A stretch of DNA of 64,000 nt from Pseudogracilibacillus auburnensis (GCF_003201975.1 NZ_QJJQ01000013.1:62001-126000), one strand, 5' to 3'; counted from the stretch's first letter, positions 26,951 through 35,528 are shown. Numbers and translations are program-made. Notes: generated by a model not told the origin, from the sequence alone.

Positions 26951-27002
26951 AGAAGATGATTTCTATATTGAATAGGGATCATCTTCTTTTAATTCCACTG
27001 AT
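26951..27002 (-). mobile_element. Remnant of IS3-family transposase C-terminus (copy 2)
   Basis: On the minus strand KKMIPIQYRNHLL follows YQWN and an in-frame stop. It is highly similar to the remnant at 25918-25991 and in the same orientation, about 1 kb away. Confidence 0.65.
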
Positions 27003-27317
27003 AAATAAGCGAAGGTAGCAATCCTGTAGAGATTTCCTCCACAATTATAAAACATAACTATTTTTGAATGAACACCTTAACAGTTTGATATCGATTGATA
27101 CTTGAAACTAATGGATTCCTTCTATGGCAAGGAAAGAAATATTTACGCAAGGACTTTGGCTTTCTAGATGAAACGAAGCTAAGAAACTAAAAAAGCCCCT
27201 ATACAGCTACGGCCATCTATTTGCGCATGAACAGTTGACAAATCAACTATTTAAAGACATAATTTAATTAATGAATAAAAACATGAAAATATTCACAATA
27301 AATTGGAGGCTGTTAGA

Positions 27318-27905
27318 ATGGCTAAAGGGCCAAAGGGTTTTACAGAGGCAGAAAAAGATAATTTGCGAACGAAACTCTGTATAGCATGTGAGCGAAGCTG
27401 GGCATTGCACGGGTACAAAAAAACAAGTATAGGTGAATTGACCGCCAAAATTGGAATATCAACAGGGGCGTTTTATATGTTGTATTCGTCTAAGGAAGAT
27501 TTGTTTTGCGATAGTTTAGAACGGGTACAAAGTCGATTAAAAAACCGATTACGAGATATTATTTGTCAAGACGGTGGCAAAGAGGGATTTACCAAAGCAA
27601 TGAAATGGCATTTTGAAGAATATGATCGCTATCCATTTCTATACGATTGTGGTACACCTGATTTTTTATCTTTTCTAAATAAATTGCCAAAAGAACGAGT
27701 AGAAAAACTAAAATTTGATAGTGCAGCATTTTTTGATGAAACAATGGAACTTGCTAATCTTACGCTAAAAGTTCAAAAGGAAAAAGCGCATGCTTTAATT
27801 GGCACCTTACTGTATACGGTGACCATAAAAGACAAGTTAGACTACGATCATTTTGAAGTATTCGACTTTCTCCTAGACAGTGTTGTAGATAAGCTGTTTG
27901 AGTAA
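27318..27905 (+). CDS. TetR/AcrR-family transcriptional regulator
   Basis: A 195-residue repressor type. The HTH spans about residues 10-55 (IACERSWALHGYKKTSIGEL, then KIGISTGAFYMLYSSKEDLF), and the C-terminal helical domain binds an unknown ligand. The ATG at 27318 follows GGAGG; the TTG at 27303 overlaps that site. It heads a probable operon with two small membrane-protein genes (45 and 12 bases apart), so it may regulate them. Confidence 0.85.
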   Translation: MAKGPKGFTEAEKDNLRTKLCIACERSWALHGYKKTSIGELTAKIGISTGAFYMLYSSKEDLFCDSLERVQSRLKNRLRDIICQDGGKEGFTKAMKWHFEEYDRYPFLYDCGTPDFLSFLNKLPKERVEKLKFDSAAFFDETMELANLTLKVQKEKAHALIGTLLYTVTIKDKLDYDHFEVFDFLLDSVVDKLFE

Positions 27906-27950
27906 GTAAAACCGATCAGGGAATATTTTTGAATAAAGGAGGTGGAAAAT

Positions 27951-28175
27951 ATGAATTTGCCAATCCCAGATTTTGTTCCGGTTTTCAGTCCAGATACAAT
28001 ACTGACCATATCGATCGTATTATTAATTATTGGTGTATGTCTTGTCGGTGTGGGACTTCTGATGTTGTTTTTGTACAAACGAAAAAACAAAAAAGTAATT
28101 GTTCCATGGATTTGCACGGGTGCAGGTCTATTACTCGCGATAAATCACGGAATACAACTACTATTCCGTTTGTAG
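27951..28175 (+). CDS. Small membrane protein, 74 aa, unknown function
   Basis: Two hydrophobic segments (ILTISIVLLIIGVCLVGVGL and VPWICTGAGLLLAIN) separated by a basic loop YKRKNKKV. An excellent ribosome site AAAGGAGGTG lies just before the ATG. It follows the TetR gene by 45 bases and precedes another small gene by 12. I do not recognise a family. Confidence 0.65.
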   Translation: MNLPIPDFVPVFSPDTILTISIVLLIIGVCLVGVGLLMLFLYKRKNKKVIVPWICTGAGLLLAINHGIQLLFRL

Positions 28176-28187
28176 GAGGGATGAACA

Positions 28188-28421
28188 GTGATTAAAAAAC
28201 TCAATCAGACATGCCAAAAGTTTAATGACGCTCTTGGCATTTCCATTAAATTGCCGGAACCAAAAAAGGGCACGTTAAAAGCCGCTTCCACTTATAGCTT
28301 TGTTGTTGGAACAGGGTTAGTAGCCGCTAGCATCATATTTGAACAAAAGTGGTGTGCTGCTGCAGGCGGATTAAGTATTGTGAACAGCATTGTATTAAGA
28401 CGAGAAGCGAAAGAAAAATAA
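28188..28421 (+). CDS. Small protein, 77 aa, probable membrane association
   Basis: A GTG start seven bases after GGAGGG. A basic N-terminus (MIKKLNQTCQKFNDALG) is followed by two moderately hydrophobic stretches (FVVGTGLVAASIIF and AAAGGLSIVNSIVL) and a charged end. It is last in the TetR operon. Function unknown. Confidence 0.6.
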   Translation: MIKKLNQTCQKFNDALGISIKLPEPKKGTLKAASTYSFVVGTGLVAASIIFEQKWCAAAGGLSIVNSIVLRREAKEK

Positions 28422-28861
28422 GCAAGTGTGTAAAACGATGTTACCAGCCAGAAAAAAACTTTTATTAAATCCTTCTTTCCTCTTAAAATACAAAAGTTTC
28501 ATTCCCCACTTTTGTGGTGTTTATGCGTATTTTTAAGATTTGATCCTCACTTTAATAGTATAAAACCGACTGAAATTAGGATCTGATGTTTGAGGTTAAA
28601 ATTTTTGAACTTTTTCAGTGGCCTCCTATTGGTCTTTAAGACAACCAAAACTTAAAAAATGATTAAATACGCATTTCAATTGACAATGTTGGACTTTAAT
28701 ATCCCTGATTAGTTTTTCTATATTTTTTGTCTAGATCAAATAACTCTTAGAGTTTTTGGTCTTTTTTGTATTTTCTTCTTTTTTTATCTGCAAAACGTCC
28801 TCTGTCGTGCTAGTTATACAAAAAGATAAGAATCTCATCAGACAGAAAGGAGGAGATAAAG
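28422..28861. other. Intergenic region with a hairpin, no intact gene
   Basis: Contains an inverted repeat ACAAAAGT / ACTTTTGT near 28490-28518 and the stretch GAACTTTTTCAGTGGCCTCC near 28608-28627, which resembles sequence found at some insertion-sequence ends. Nothing coding is supported. Confidence 0.4.
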
Positions 28862-29235
28862 ATGATGAATTTTTCTACGTTACTCGCTTACGAAAGAATG
28901 CGGTTGTACGTAAACTTGAAACATTCACATTACAGAGAGAAAAAGTGGTATAGTTACAAACCAATCGTCTTTTAGTTAGCCTTCCCATTACTTTACGGAG
29001 CTATATCACTAATAAGAGGAATGTATGATGGATTCTATCCTTATTTCTTTCTAAATCCGAATGGTCATATTCCTGATGGAGTTCGTAGCTATGCTAATGT
29101 AGGTTTGGTATAGTAGGTTTCGCTTTTGTGTATTGCATGCTTGGTTTTCTGCTAAGATTAATAAACAGAGTTATTTTTAGATGTAAAAACACAAAGTACC
29201 TGCAAAATAATAAAAGGTTATGTGATATGAACTAA
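28862..29235 (+). pseudogene. Broken gene for a Pr6Pr-like integral membrane protein
   Basis: A strong ribosome site (AAAGGAGGAG) and ATG start the frame, but an amber codon at 28973 interrupts it in frame. Directly after come LAFPLLYGAISLIRGMYDGF and YPYFFLNPNG, typical of the C-terminal half of Pr6Pr-type membrane proteins. A second break (frameshift near 29108) is needed to continue into IVGFAFVYCMLGFLLRLINR. At least two disabling changes make it a pseudogene; the family call is moderate. Confidence 0.6.
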
Positions 29236-29599
29236 AAAAATAGTATCACCTTATTTTTAACTTGCTAATATGAGTTCACTGTTTTTCTACAATTCGGCGA
29301 CTTAGTTGAAAAAGAAAAACAAAAGGATAATCTCCAATTTTATGGAAGTTAAACTTTTGTTACTAATTTCATCATTCATTTTTTGTGTTCGTCTTAAACA
29401 TATCCCCTAAATAGTCATCATATTATTTTAAAAAAAGAATTTCATTTCATCACTAAGTTTATTAATTTGAATCATGTTATATATAGTTGAGAAGAAATAT
29501 GATAATTTTAAAATGATAAAATTTATATCAAATGGACATTCCTAAGAAATAATGTATGTTACAATTTAGATAAAATATGATGTGCGGAGGGATCTCATT
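29236..29599. other. AT-rich intergenic stretch
   Basis: Nothing coding or repeated was seen here. It ends in the CGGAGGGA ribosome site of the next small gene. Confidence 0.45.
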
Positions 29600-29788
29600 A
29601 TGCCTACAGAGTTTATAACAATTACAACTATATTATCTATCATTATATGGATTGCCGTGTCTCGGGAAGCCGTTAAATCTACGGAAAAGATAAACTGGAG
29701 AAAAATGATAACGTTACTATCTGCAGGAACCCTGTCAACGTTAGTGACAACCATTGCACTTTTTCAAAGCCTCTCCTTCTTCCATTAA
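29600..29788 (+). CDS. Small membrane protein, 62 aa, unknown function
   Basis: The ATG at 29600 follows CGGAGGGA at good distance. Two hydrophobic segments (ITITTILSIIIWIAV and LLSAGTLSTLVTTIALF) flank a charged middle (SREAVKSTEKINWRK). No family recognised. The ribosome site and membrane pattern are the only support. Confidence 0.55.
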   Translation: MPTEFITITTILSIIIWIAVSREAVKSTEKINWRKMITLLSAGTLSTLVTTIALFQSLSFFH

Positions 29789-29916
29789 CGGACGTGATTG
29801 TGAAAAAACAGCTTGTAACATTAAAAAGGTACAGATTTAATTCTGTGCCTATTCTTTATATATAATGAAGAGTAAGTTATTAAATAGAAAGTTACTTACG
29901 TATTGGAGGGCTTATT

Positions 29917-31047
29917 ATGCATTATGATCATATTATAGTAGGTGCAGGTTCAATGGGGATGGCTGCAGGTTATTATTTGGCACGGGAAGGGAAAAAAACT
30001 CTCTTATTAGATGCTTTTCAACCTCCACACGATAAAGGCAGTCATCATGGAGATACAAGACTCATTCGCTTCGCCTATGGAGAAGGTGCACGCTATGTTC
30101 CTTTTGTATTACGGGCTAAGGAGTTATGGGAAGAGCTAGAAACATTAACAGATAAGAAAGTTTTCCATCGTGTCGGTATTTTAAACTTTACCCCTAAAGA
30201 TGATCCATATATGGACAATATTATACAAAGCTCTAAACAATATAATTTACCGGTTGAATTGTTAACACCAAAGGAAGCAAATAAACGTTGGAAAGGGATT
30301 CACCTTACAAAAGATATGACATCTTGTTTTGAACCAACTTCTGGAGTATTAATGACTCAAAATATTATTGAAGCATATTATGAGTTAGCAATGAAGGCAG
30401 GAGCCGAAGTCATAGGAAATAATCGAGTTGTTAAAATCGAACCTGTTAAACATATTGTAAAAATAACAACGGAAAATGGTGATACTTTCACAGCAGACTC
30501 AATTATTTTGTCAGTAGGAGCATGGTCTAAACAAATTATGAACGATTTGCAAGCCGATTTACCTATTACTCCAATTCGCAAAACATTTGCATGGTATGAA
30601 GTAGTTGAATCGATTTATGATGATTCCAATTTTCCTGGTTTTACATATACAGATGGAGAGAAAACTTATTATGGCTTCCCGAGTATCGATAGAGCTGGCT
30701 TAAAAATCGGACGCCATGATTTAGGGGATGAAGTAAATCCCGATGAAGAAAAAGCCCCATTTGGTAGTGTGGAAGGGGATCAGGAAGATTTAGACCTGTT
30801 TTTAAAAACCTTTATGCCAAAAGTTGGAAAACTGAAATACGGAAAAACATGTATGTACACGATGACACCTGATAAAGACTTTATCATCGATCTACTTCCT
30901 AACCATCCGAACATCGCAATTGCTGCAGGCTTTTCAGGTCACGGATTCAAGTTTGCTAGCGCAGTAGGTGAAGCATTAAAAGATTTATTATTAATGGGAA
31001 AGCCCAAAATTGATTTATCTCCTTTTTCTATCAAACGCTTTACGTAA
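29917..31047 (+). CDS. Monomeric sarcosine oxidase / N-methyltryptophan oxidase family (SolA-like)
   Basis: An FAD enzyme that demethylates N-methyl amino acids, giving formaldehyde and hydrogen peroxide. The 376 residues start with the dinucleotide-binding VGAGSMGMAAGYYLA. GSHHGDTRLIRFAYGEG follows, as in the family, and KTCMYTMTPD holds the cysteine to which FAD is covalently attached; HPNIAIAAGFSGHGFKF closes the FAD site. A good GGAGG precedes the ATG. The gene is single, with a probable promoter in the 128 bases upstream. The exact substrate is not determinable. Confidence 0.9.
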   Translation: MHYDHIIVGAGSMGMAAGYYLAREGKKTLLLDAFQPPHDKGSHHGDTRLIRFAYGEGARYVPFVLRAKELWEELETLTDKKVFHRVGILNFTPKDDPYMDNIIQSSKQYNLPVELLTPKEANKRWKGIHLTKDMTSCFEPTSGVLMTQNIIEAYYELAMKAGAEVIGNNRVVKIEPVKHIVKITTENGDTFTADSIILSVGAWSKQIMNDLQADLPITPIRKTFAWYEVVESIYDDSNFPGFTYTDGEKTYYGFPSIDRAGLKIGRHDLGDEVNPDEEKAPFGSVEGDQEDLDLFLKTFMPKVGKLKYGKTCMYTMTPDKDFIIDLLPNHPNIAIAAGFSGHGFKFASAVGEALKDLLLMGKPKIDLSPFSIKRFT

Positions 31048-31642
31048 AATAAAATTATTTTTAAGGAATGTAGACAATTTCCTTTGATCTTAATTGAAAT
31101 GGGATTCACTAGTACATGTCATAATTTCACCCTTGCCACTACTGAAAGATCTTGTGAATTCCATTTTCGTCAGTTTTTAAAGTTATTTTTGAAGCTGCCA
31201 GAAAGTCATTGTTAGCTGATTTTCTAATGCTAGTTTCTCATGAAAAAACCCCTTCCCTATTTTCTTGGAAAGAGGCTGTAAACATTGATATAAAGCTAAT
31301 ATTATTGTTTTGAGAACTGTGGAGCACGTCTTGTACCTTTAAGACCGTATTTCTTAATTATCGAGTCAGGTTGTTTACCTTATTGTATAGTGTTCCCAAA
31401 GTTGGTTTTATAATGTTTGTGAACATCTTTTATATAGAAATTTGGACAAACTTGTCTATGTTTTATATGGAATTTACATTCAATAATCACTAGAAGACAT
31501 ATCAATTCTCTAGCTAATGTTTACTTATAATAAGAACCAATTATACATCACTCAAAAACAATAAACTAGATAGCTTAAAATGATTACAAGTAAAGACAAG
31601 TTGTGCACATGATACACATTAGACCATTGTATTTAGGACCTA
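31048..31642. other. Intergenic region with rpsI relic
   Basis: It holds the second rpsI 3'-end copy (31240-31356). The rest is AT-rich with no gene seen. Confidence 0.6.
31240..31356 (-). pseudogene. Copy of rpsI 3' end plus terminator (relic B)
   Basis: On the minus strand [17 protein letters not shown] and a stop codon reproduce the S9 C-terminus; the DNA (31307-31356) is about 90 percent identical to the true rpsI end at 32942-32991. A terminator hairpin (CCTCTTTCC ... GGGAAGGGGTTTTTT) follows as in rpsI. Homology ends abruptly inside the gene, so there is no full S9 gene here. Confidence 0.85.
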
Positions 31643-32605
31643 TTAATGCGACATTAACCATCTTGTTGCCTTCTTTAATGTTTTTAACCATATTTTTATA
31701 TATTTTTCTTTAATTGTAGAATCTTTTACATCTAACCAATTTTTAATTTCCCTTGCAGATATTATTATTGCATCTCTGTACAATTCCATCGGATCCCAAT
31801 AACGAAATAATTTTTCGATTTTTCTAACACCATCTAATGGACAACTTGAAAATAGTATAAATAACGCTGCATCATAAGTACTAGGGCGCAAAGAAGCCCA
31901 TTCCCAATCAATTATATAATAGGATCTTTTCGTTTTTATAATATTTGTTGGGATAAGGTCACCATGGCTGAATACCAGATAAGGATTTTGATGCAACTTA
32001 CCGATTAAACATTCCAGGGCTCCTCTAGTTTCCATATCAAGCCTTTTGTATATCTTTTCAAAATAGTTTGCTGCTTTCATATCTCTATTTAACACATCAA
32101 TATTTTTTGGATAGTTCTTTATTTCTGCAATATTTTTAATCACATTGAATAATTCATTAAATGCAATATCTAACTGGAGAGTAAAATCATTTCTATGTGA
32201 ACCTAATGTTATTCCTTCAATTTTTTCGAAAATTAGGATAATACACTCTTCATTATGAAAAAAGTCCAACAGTTTAGGAGTAGTTACCATGGAGCATTTT
32301 AACGTTTTATCAATATTCATCTCATTAAATAATGAATTAAAAAACTCTCTTCCAGTTGATATACCTACTTTTATAAAGTGTTTTTCAGTTATAAGAGTAG
32401 CACGCTGTTTTAGTGTTAATTGACTATTTAAATTTACTAATTCTTTTTCATCAAGGTAAATATTTATGTTTGAATGGTCTCTGAGTATTTTAGGGAAGTT
32501 CAAATTTTTACACACCCTTTCAATCTTGCCAAGATACTGTTGGCAAAGACCAGATAATTTTATTGATATAGCTTTAATTCCACTAATCCTCTTAGATATT
32601 TTCAC
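31643..32605 (-). CDS. Aminoglycoside phosphotransferase/choline kinase-type kinase
   Basis: A 320-residue protein with the APH catalytic loop HGDLIPTNII (the Brenner-type HGDxxxxN) and the metal-binding IIDWEWASLRPSTYD, as in small-molecule kinases. The N-terminal lobe is divergent (LIFEKIEGITLG is the hinge). Substrate unknown; it could be a drug, a sugar or choline. The GTG at 32605 directly follows the TAG of a decayed frame upstream, and no good ribosome site is seen, so coupling or a later start is possible. AT-rich codon use differs from the ribosomal genes next door. Confidence 0.75.
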   Translation of the reverse strand: MKISKRISGIKAISIKLSGLCQQYLGKIERVCKNLNFPKILRDHSNINIYLDEKELVNLNSQLTLKQRATLITEKHFIKVGISTGREFFNSLFNEMNIDKTLKCSMVTTPKLLDFFHNEECIILIFEKIEGITLGSHRNDFTLQLDIAFNELFNVIKNIAEIKNYPKNIDVLNRDMKAANYFEKIYKRLDMETRGALECLIGKLHQNPYLVFSHGDLIPTNIIKTKRSYYIIDWEWASLRPSTYDAALFILFSSCPLDGVRKIEKLFRYWDPMELYRDAIIISAREIKNWLDVKDSTIKEKYIKIWLKTLKKATRWLMSH

Positions 32606-32608
32606 CTA

Positions 32609-32850
32609 ATCACTGATGTTTCGGATGAAGGGCTTGATACCTGACATTACTTTCTGATAATACATATTTTTACAAATACTCCGCAAACGAATTCCGTCCT
32701 CTTCCGTAAGCTCATAACCATTATATACTTTAGCAATTTTCAAGTCAGTTAATGCAGCGTGCAAATATTGAATATCCAAGTACACGTAACAAGTGCTTCA
32801 CGTAGTAAAGTCGCGTCATTATTTAGTAGCTTTATAGGCAGATTAAAAGC
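32609..32850 (-). pseudogene. Decayed reading frame upstream of the kinase-like gene
   Basis: On the minus strand LDIQYLHAALTDLKIAKVYN and YELTEEDGIRLRSICKN look like real protein sequence and end in TAG exactly before the kinase start. The part upstream (KLLNNDATLLREALVT) is in another frame, so at least one frameshift separates them. There is no ribosome site. The family is unknown to me. Confidence 0.5.
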
Positions 32851-32877
32851 AAAGGGAGAAAAATAGGGCAATACATA

Positions 32878-32913
32878 TAAAAAGCCCTCTCCCACAAAAA
32901 GTGAGAAAGGGCT
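32878..32913 (-). terminator. rpsI terminator
   Basis: On the minus strand AGCCCTTTCTCAC / GTGGGAGAGGGCT with a TTTTT loop and a TTTTTATAT tail, 23 bases after the rpsI stop. Two divergent copies of this hairpin accompany the rpsI relics. Confidence 0.92.
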
Positions 32914-32936
32914 GTAATCCAATCGTATCAATACGA

Positions 32937-33329
32937 TTAACGTTTTGAGAACTGTGGTGCACGACGTGCGCCTTTAAGACCGTATTTCTTACGTTCTTTC
33001 ATTCTTGAATCACGTGTTAAGTATCCTTCACGTTTTAACGTTATGCGGTAGTCTGGGTCTGCTTGCAGTAGTGCGCGAGCAACGCCATGGCGGATTGCTC
33101 CAGCTTGACCAGTGTAACCACCACCGTGGACATTAACTAATACGTCATATGTTCCTTCTGTTTCAGTTGAAACAAGCGGTTGTTTTAAAATTAATCGTTG
33201 TGTTTCATATGGAAAATATTCTTCTGCATCACGGTTGTTTATAATCACACGACCAGATCCCGGTACTAAACGTACACGTGCTGTTGACGTTTTACGGCGA
33301 CCTGTTCCATAGTATTGTACTTGTGCCAA
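32937..33329 (-). CDS. rpsI: 30S ribosomal protein S9
   Basis: A 130-residue small-subunit protein whose C-terminal tail reaches the P-site tRNA. It has [14 protein letters not shown] at the N-terminus and [16 protein letters not shown] at the end, the expected termini. It follows rplM by 18 bases in the same operon and ends in a strong terminator. Its 3' end is duplicated twice downstream (31.3 and 21.6 kb). Confidence 0.98.
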   Translation of the reverse strand: MAQVQYYGTGRRKTSTARVRLVPGSGRVIINNRDAEEYFPYETQRLILKQPLVSTETEGTYDVLVNVHGGGYTGQAGAIRHGVARALLQADPDYRITLKREGYLTRDSRMKERKKYGLKGARRAPQFSKR

Positions 33330-33347
33330 TCGTTTAACCTCCCTTTA

Positions 33348-33785
33348 TTATCCTTTAAGCTCGTAAACTTCTGGTTTTTGTGCATGGTTTTTATGCTCTG
33401 GTCCACGGTAAACATGTAATTTTTTAAACATTTTACGTCCTAGTGGTCCTTTTGGAAGCATCCCTCTAATTGCAATTTCAATCATTTTTTCAGGATGGTT
33501 CGTTCTCATCTCATCTGCATTACGCTCTTTTAACCCACCTGTGTAACCAGAATGGCGGTAATACATTTTGTCGTTTATTTTGTTTCCAGTAAGTTCAATT
33601 TTATCTGCATTAATAATAATTACATGATCTCCTGTATCAACATGCGGTGTGTAAGTCGGCTTATGCTTTCCACGAAGGATTGCAGCAAGTTCGCTTGAAA
33701 GACGACCAAGTCTTTGACCTTCAGCGTCGACCACATACCATTTGCGTTCCACAGTACTATCATTTGCCATGAAAGTAGTGCGCAT
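33348..33785 (-). CDS. rplM: 50S ribosomal protein L13
   Basis: A 145-residue early-assembly large-subunit protein. The start [10 protein letters not shown] follows GGAGGGAAAAAA; the longer frame to 33818 lies in the leader and is not used. [20 protein letters not shown] and [13 protein letters not shown] are family signatures. Preceded by its own promoter and a leader RNA that probably regulates rplM-rpsI. Confidence 0.98.
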   Translation of the reverse strand: MRTTFMANDSTVERKWYVVDAEGQRLGRLSSELAAILRGKHKPTYTPHVDTGDHVIIINADKIELTGNKINDKMYYRHSGYTGGLKERNADEMRTNHPEKMIEIAIRGMLPKGPLGRKMFKKLHVYRGPEHKNHAQKPEVYELKG

Positions 33786-33819
33786 TTTTTTCCCTCCAAC
33801 ATTCTTTCCTTTTTTCACA

Positions 33820-33880
33820 TTTCATCTATATTCACACAATTAGTTTCCGGGGCTAATTATGGATTAGAAATAATTTGCCA
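33820..33880 (-). ncRNA. Probable L13 leader (ribosomal autoregulatory element)
   Basis: On the minus strand, in the untranslated region before rplM, a stem AATTAG / CTAATT closes on CCCCGGAAA (33833-33866). Position and the GCCCCGGAAAC loop fit the L13 leader motif known in Firmicutes, which binds L13 to control rplM-rpsI. The assignment is from memory of the motif, not from a covariance search. Confidence 0.55.
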
Positions 33881-33886
33881 TACACC

Positions 33887-33916
33887 ATAATATATCAAGT
33901 ATCCTATGTTTGTCAA
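33887..33916 (-). promoter_or_regulatory. Promoter of rplM-rpsI
   Basis: On the minus strand TTGACA (33916-33911), then TATATT with a 16-bp spacer or TATTAT with 18. It overlaps the very end of truA, so rplM-rpsI can be expressed apart from the ecf-truA genes. Confidence 0.7.
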
Positions 33917-34686
33917 GCATTACCTCTTTGTTTTCCCGCTTCATTCTCATATTTTACCTTCCATAAAAACAACCCTTCTGGAGGTAATGTTTTTCCAGCA
34001 AAAGTACGGTCCTTTTTACGAAACATTTCTTCAATTTCAGGAAGGTCAATTTTGCCACTACCTACATCCAATAAAACACCGACAATAATTCGCACCATAT
34101 TATATAAAAAGCCGTTCCCTCGCAAAATAAACACAATCTCATCCTCATGTTTTTTACAACTGACTTCATACAATGTGCGTACTTTACCGCCTTTTACTGC
34201 TGTACGGGCGGAACAAAAAGAGGTGAAATCGTGTGTCCCTTCAAATAATGAACAAGCCACTTGTATCTTTTTAATATCCACGTCAAACGGATAATAATAA
34301 GCATAATTTCGCTTAAACACATTCCGCTCTTTACAATTGAACACGAAATAGCGGTATTCTTTTTCGATTGCATCAAATTGCGCGTGAAAGTTTGCAGGTG
34401 CAGGCTCAATCCCTTTTACATGAATATCCTTTGGAAGTACAGCGTTCAATGCCTTTTTCCAACTTTCAGGAGGAATATTCATCTCTGTTTCAAAATGAAA
34501 AACTTGGGCTTTCGCATGAACTCCTGCATCTGTCCGTCCAGAAAAGTAAATTTGCACCTGTTTACCCTTATGCATTTTTGTCATTGCTTTTTCCATTTCC
34601 GCTTGGACGGTTCGTTTATTCGGCTGTATTTGTGATCCGGAAAAATGAGTTCCATCATAACTTACGGTACATTTTAATTTTTGCAT
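33913..34686 (-). CDS. truA: tRNA pseudouridine(38-40) synthase TruA
   Basis: Isomerises uridines 38-40 in the anticodon arm of many tRNAs. About 257 residues, with the catalytic aspartate in FSGRTDAGVHAKAQ and the family motif LYNMVRIIVG. The start at 34686 (MQKLKCTVSYDG) follows GAGGT; upstream in-frame Met codons overlap the ecfT end and are less likely. Standard neighbour order ecfT-truA-rplM. Confidence 0.96.
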   Translation of the reverse strand: MQKLKCTVSYDGTHFSGSQIQPNKRTVQAEMEKAMTKMHKGKQVQIYFSGRTDAGVHAKAQVFHFETEMNIPPESWKKALNAVLPKDIHVKGIEPAPANFHAQFDAIEKEYRYFVFNCKERNVFKRNYAYYYPFDVDIKKIQVACSLFEGTHDFTSFCSARTAVKGGKVRTLYEVSCKKHEDEIVFILRGNGFLYNMVRIIVGVLLDVGSGKIDLPEIEEMFRKKDRTFAGKTLPPEGLFLWKVKYENEAGKQRGNA

Positions 34687-34705
34687 AGGTCCTATACCTC
34701 TCATT

Positions 34706-35503
34706 CTAACTGCGCACATAGATTAAGAGTGCAACGACACAGATAAAAAGGATAAAGATGAAGAGGTCTTTTTTTCGATACGTTAACTCTCTTAATTTCG
34801 TTCTGCCTTCCCCGCCTTGGTATCCTCGTGCTTCCATTGCCATGGCTAATTCTTCCGCACGTTTAAAGGCGCTAACAAATAGCGGCACAAGTAGCGGAAT
34901 AATTGCTTTCATTCTTTCCTTTAGTGGGCCTGTACGAAAATCGACACCTCGGGAAGCTTGTGCTTTTGAAATTTTATCCGTTTCTTGCATCAGTGTTGGG
35001 ATAAATCGAAGCGATATCGACATCATTAAAGCAAGTTCGTGAACTGGGAACTTTACTTTCTTTAATGGATGAAGCAAGCTTTCAATTGCATCCGTAATTT
35101 CAATAGGTGTCGTTGTTAATGTAAGCAAAGATGTCATTAAAATAAGTAAACAAAAGCGTAATGAAATAACTAATCCTTGAATAACCCCACCCAAATGAAA
35201 TTTGATCGATAATATTTCAAAAAGAACTGGGCCCTCTTTCGTTAAAAATAAGTGCAGTAAAAACGTAAAGATAATTAAAAACCAGACAGGTGTTAACCCT
35301 TTAATAATAAACCGTAATGGGATAAAAGTAGAAATAATCGTAATGATTACAAACGTTGTTAATAGACCGTAACTTAACACATTATTCGCAAAAAATACGA
35401 CGATGACATAAAAAAATATGATAACTATTTTTGTTCTTGGATCTAACTTGTGAATGAGTGAGGTTCCAGGAACATATTGTCCGATAATCATAGAATTACT
35501 CAT
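34706..35503 (-). CDS. ecfT: Energy-coupling factor transporter transmembrane protein EcfT
   Basis: The scaffold subunit of group II ECF vitamin importers; it joins the two ATPases to changing substrate-binding S components. The 265 residues have about five to six membrane segments and the two coupling Ala-Arg-Gly-type motifs AQASRGVD and MEARGYQGG. In Bacillaceae it is normally tight to ecfA2, but here a 234-bp repeat element separates them. AAGGAG is its ribosome site, upstream of the ATG. Confidence 0.96.
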   Translation of the reverse strand: MSNSMIIGQYVPGTSLIHKLDPRTKIVIIFFYVIVVFFANNVLSYGLLTTFVIITIISTFIPLRFIIKGLTPVWFLIIFTFLLHLFLTKEGPVLFEILSIKFHLGGVIQGLVISLRFCLLILMTSLLTLTTTPIEITDAIESLLHPLKKVKFPVHELALMMSISLRFIPTLMQETDKISKAQASRGVDFRTGPLKERMKAIIPLLVPLFVSAFKRAEELAMAMEARGYQGGEGRTKLRELTYRKKDLFIFILFICVVALLIYVRS

Positions 35504-35528
35504 GTAAAGTAAAGCTCCTTATAGTGCG

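Larger units (their letters stand above)
26875..27317. other. Mosaic intergenic region
   Basis: It holds a short PASTA-gene fragment (26882-26928), the second IS3 remnant (26951-27002) and otherwise AT-rich sequence before the TetR gene. A small hairpin GTTGA / TCAAC lies near 27235-27249. Confidence 0.5.
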
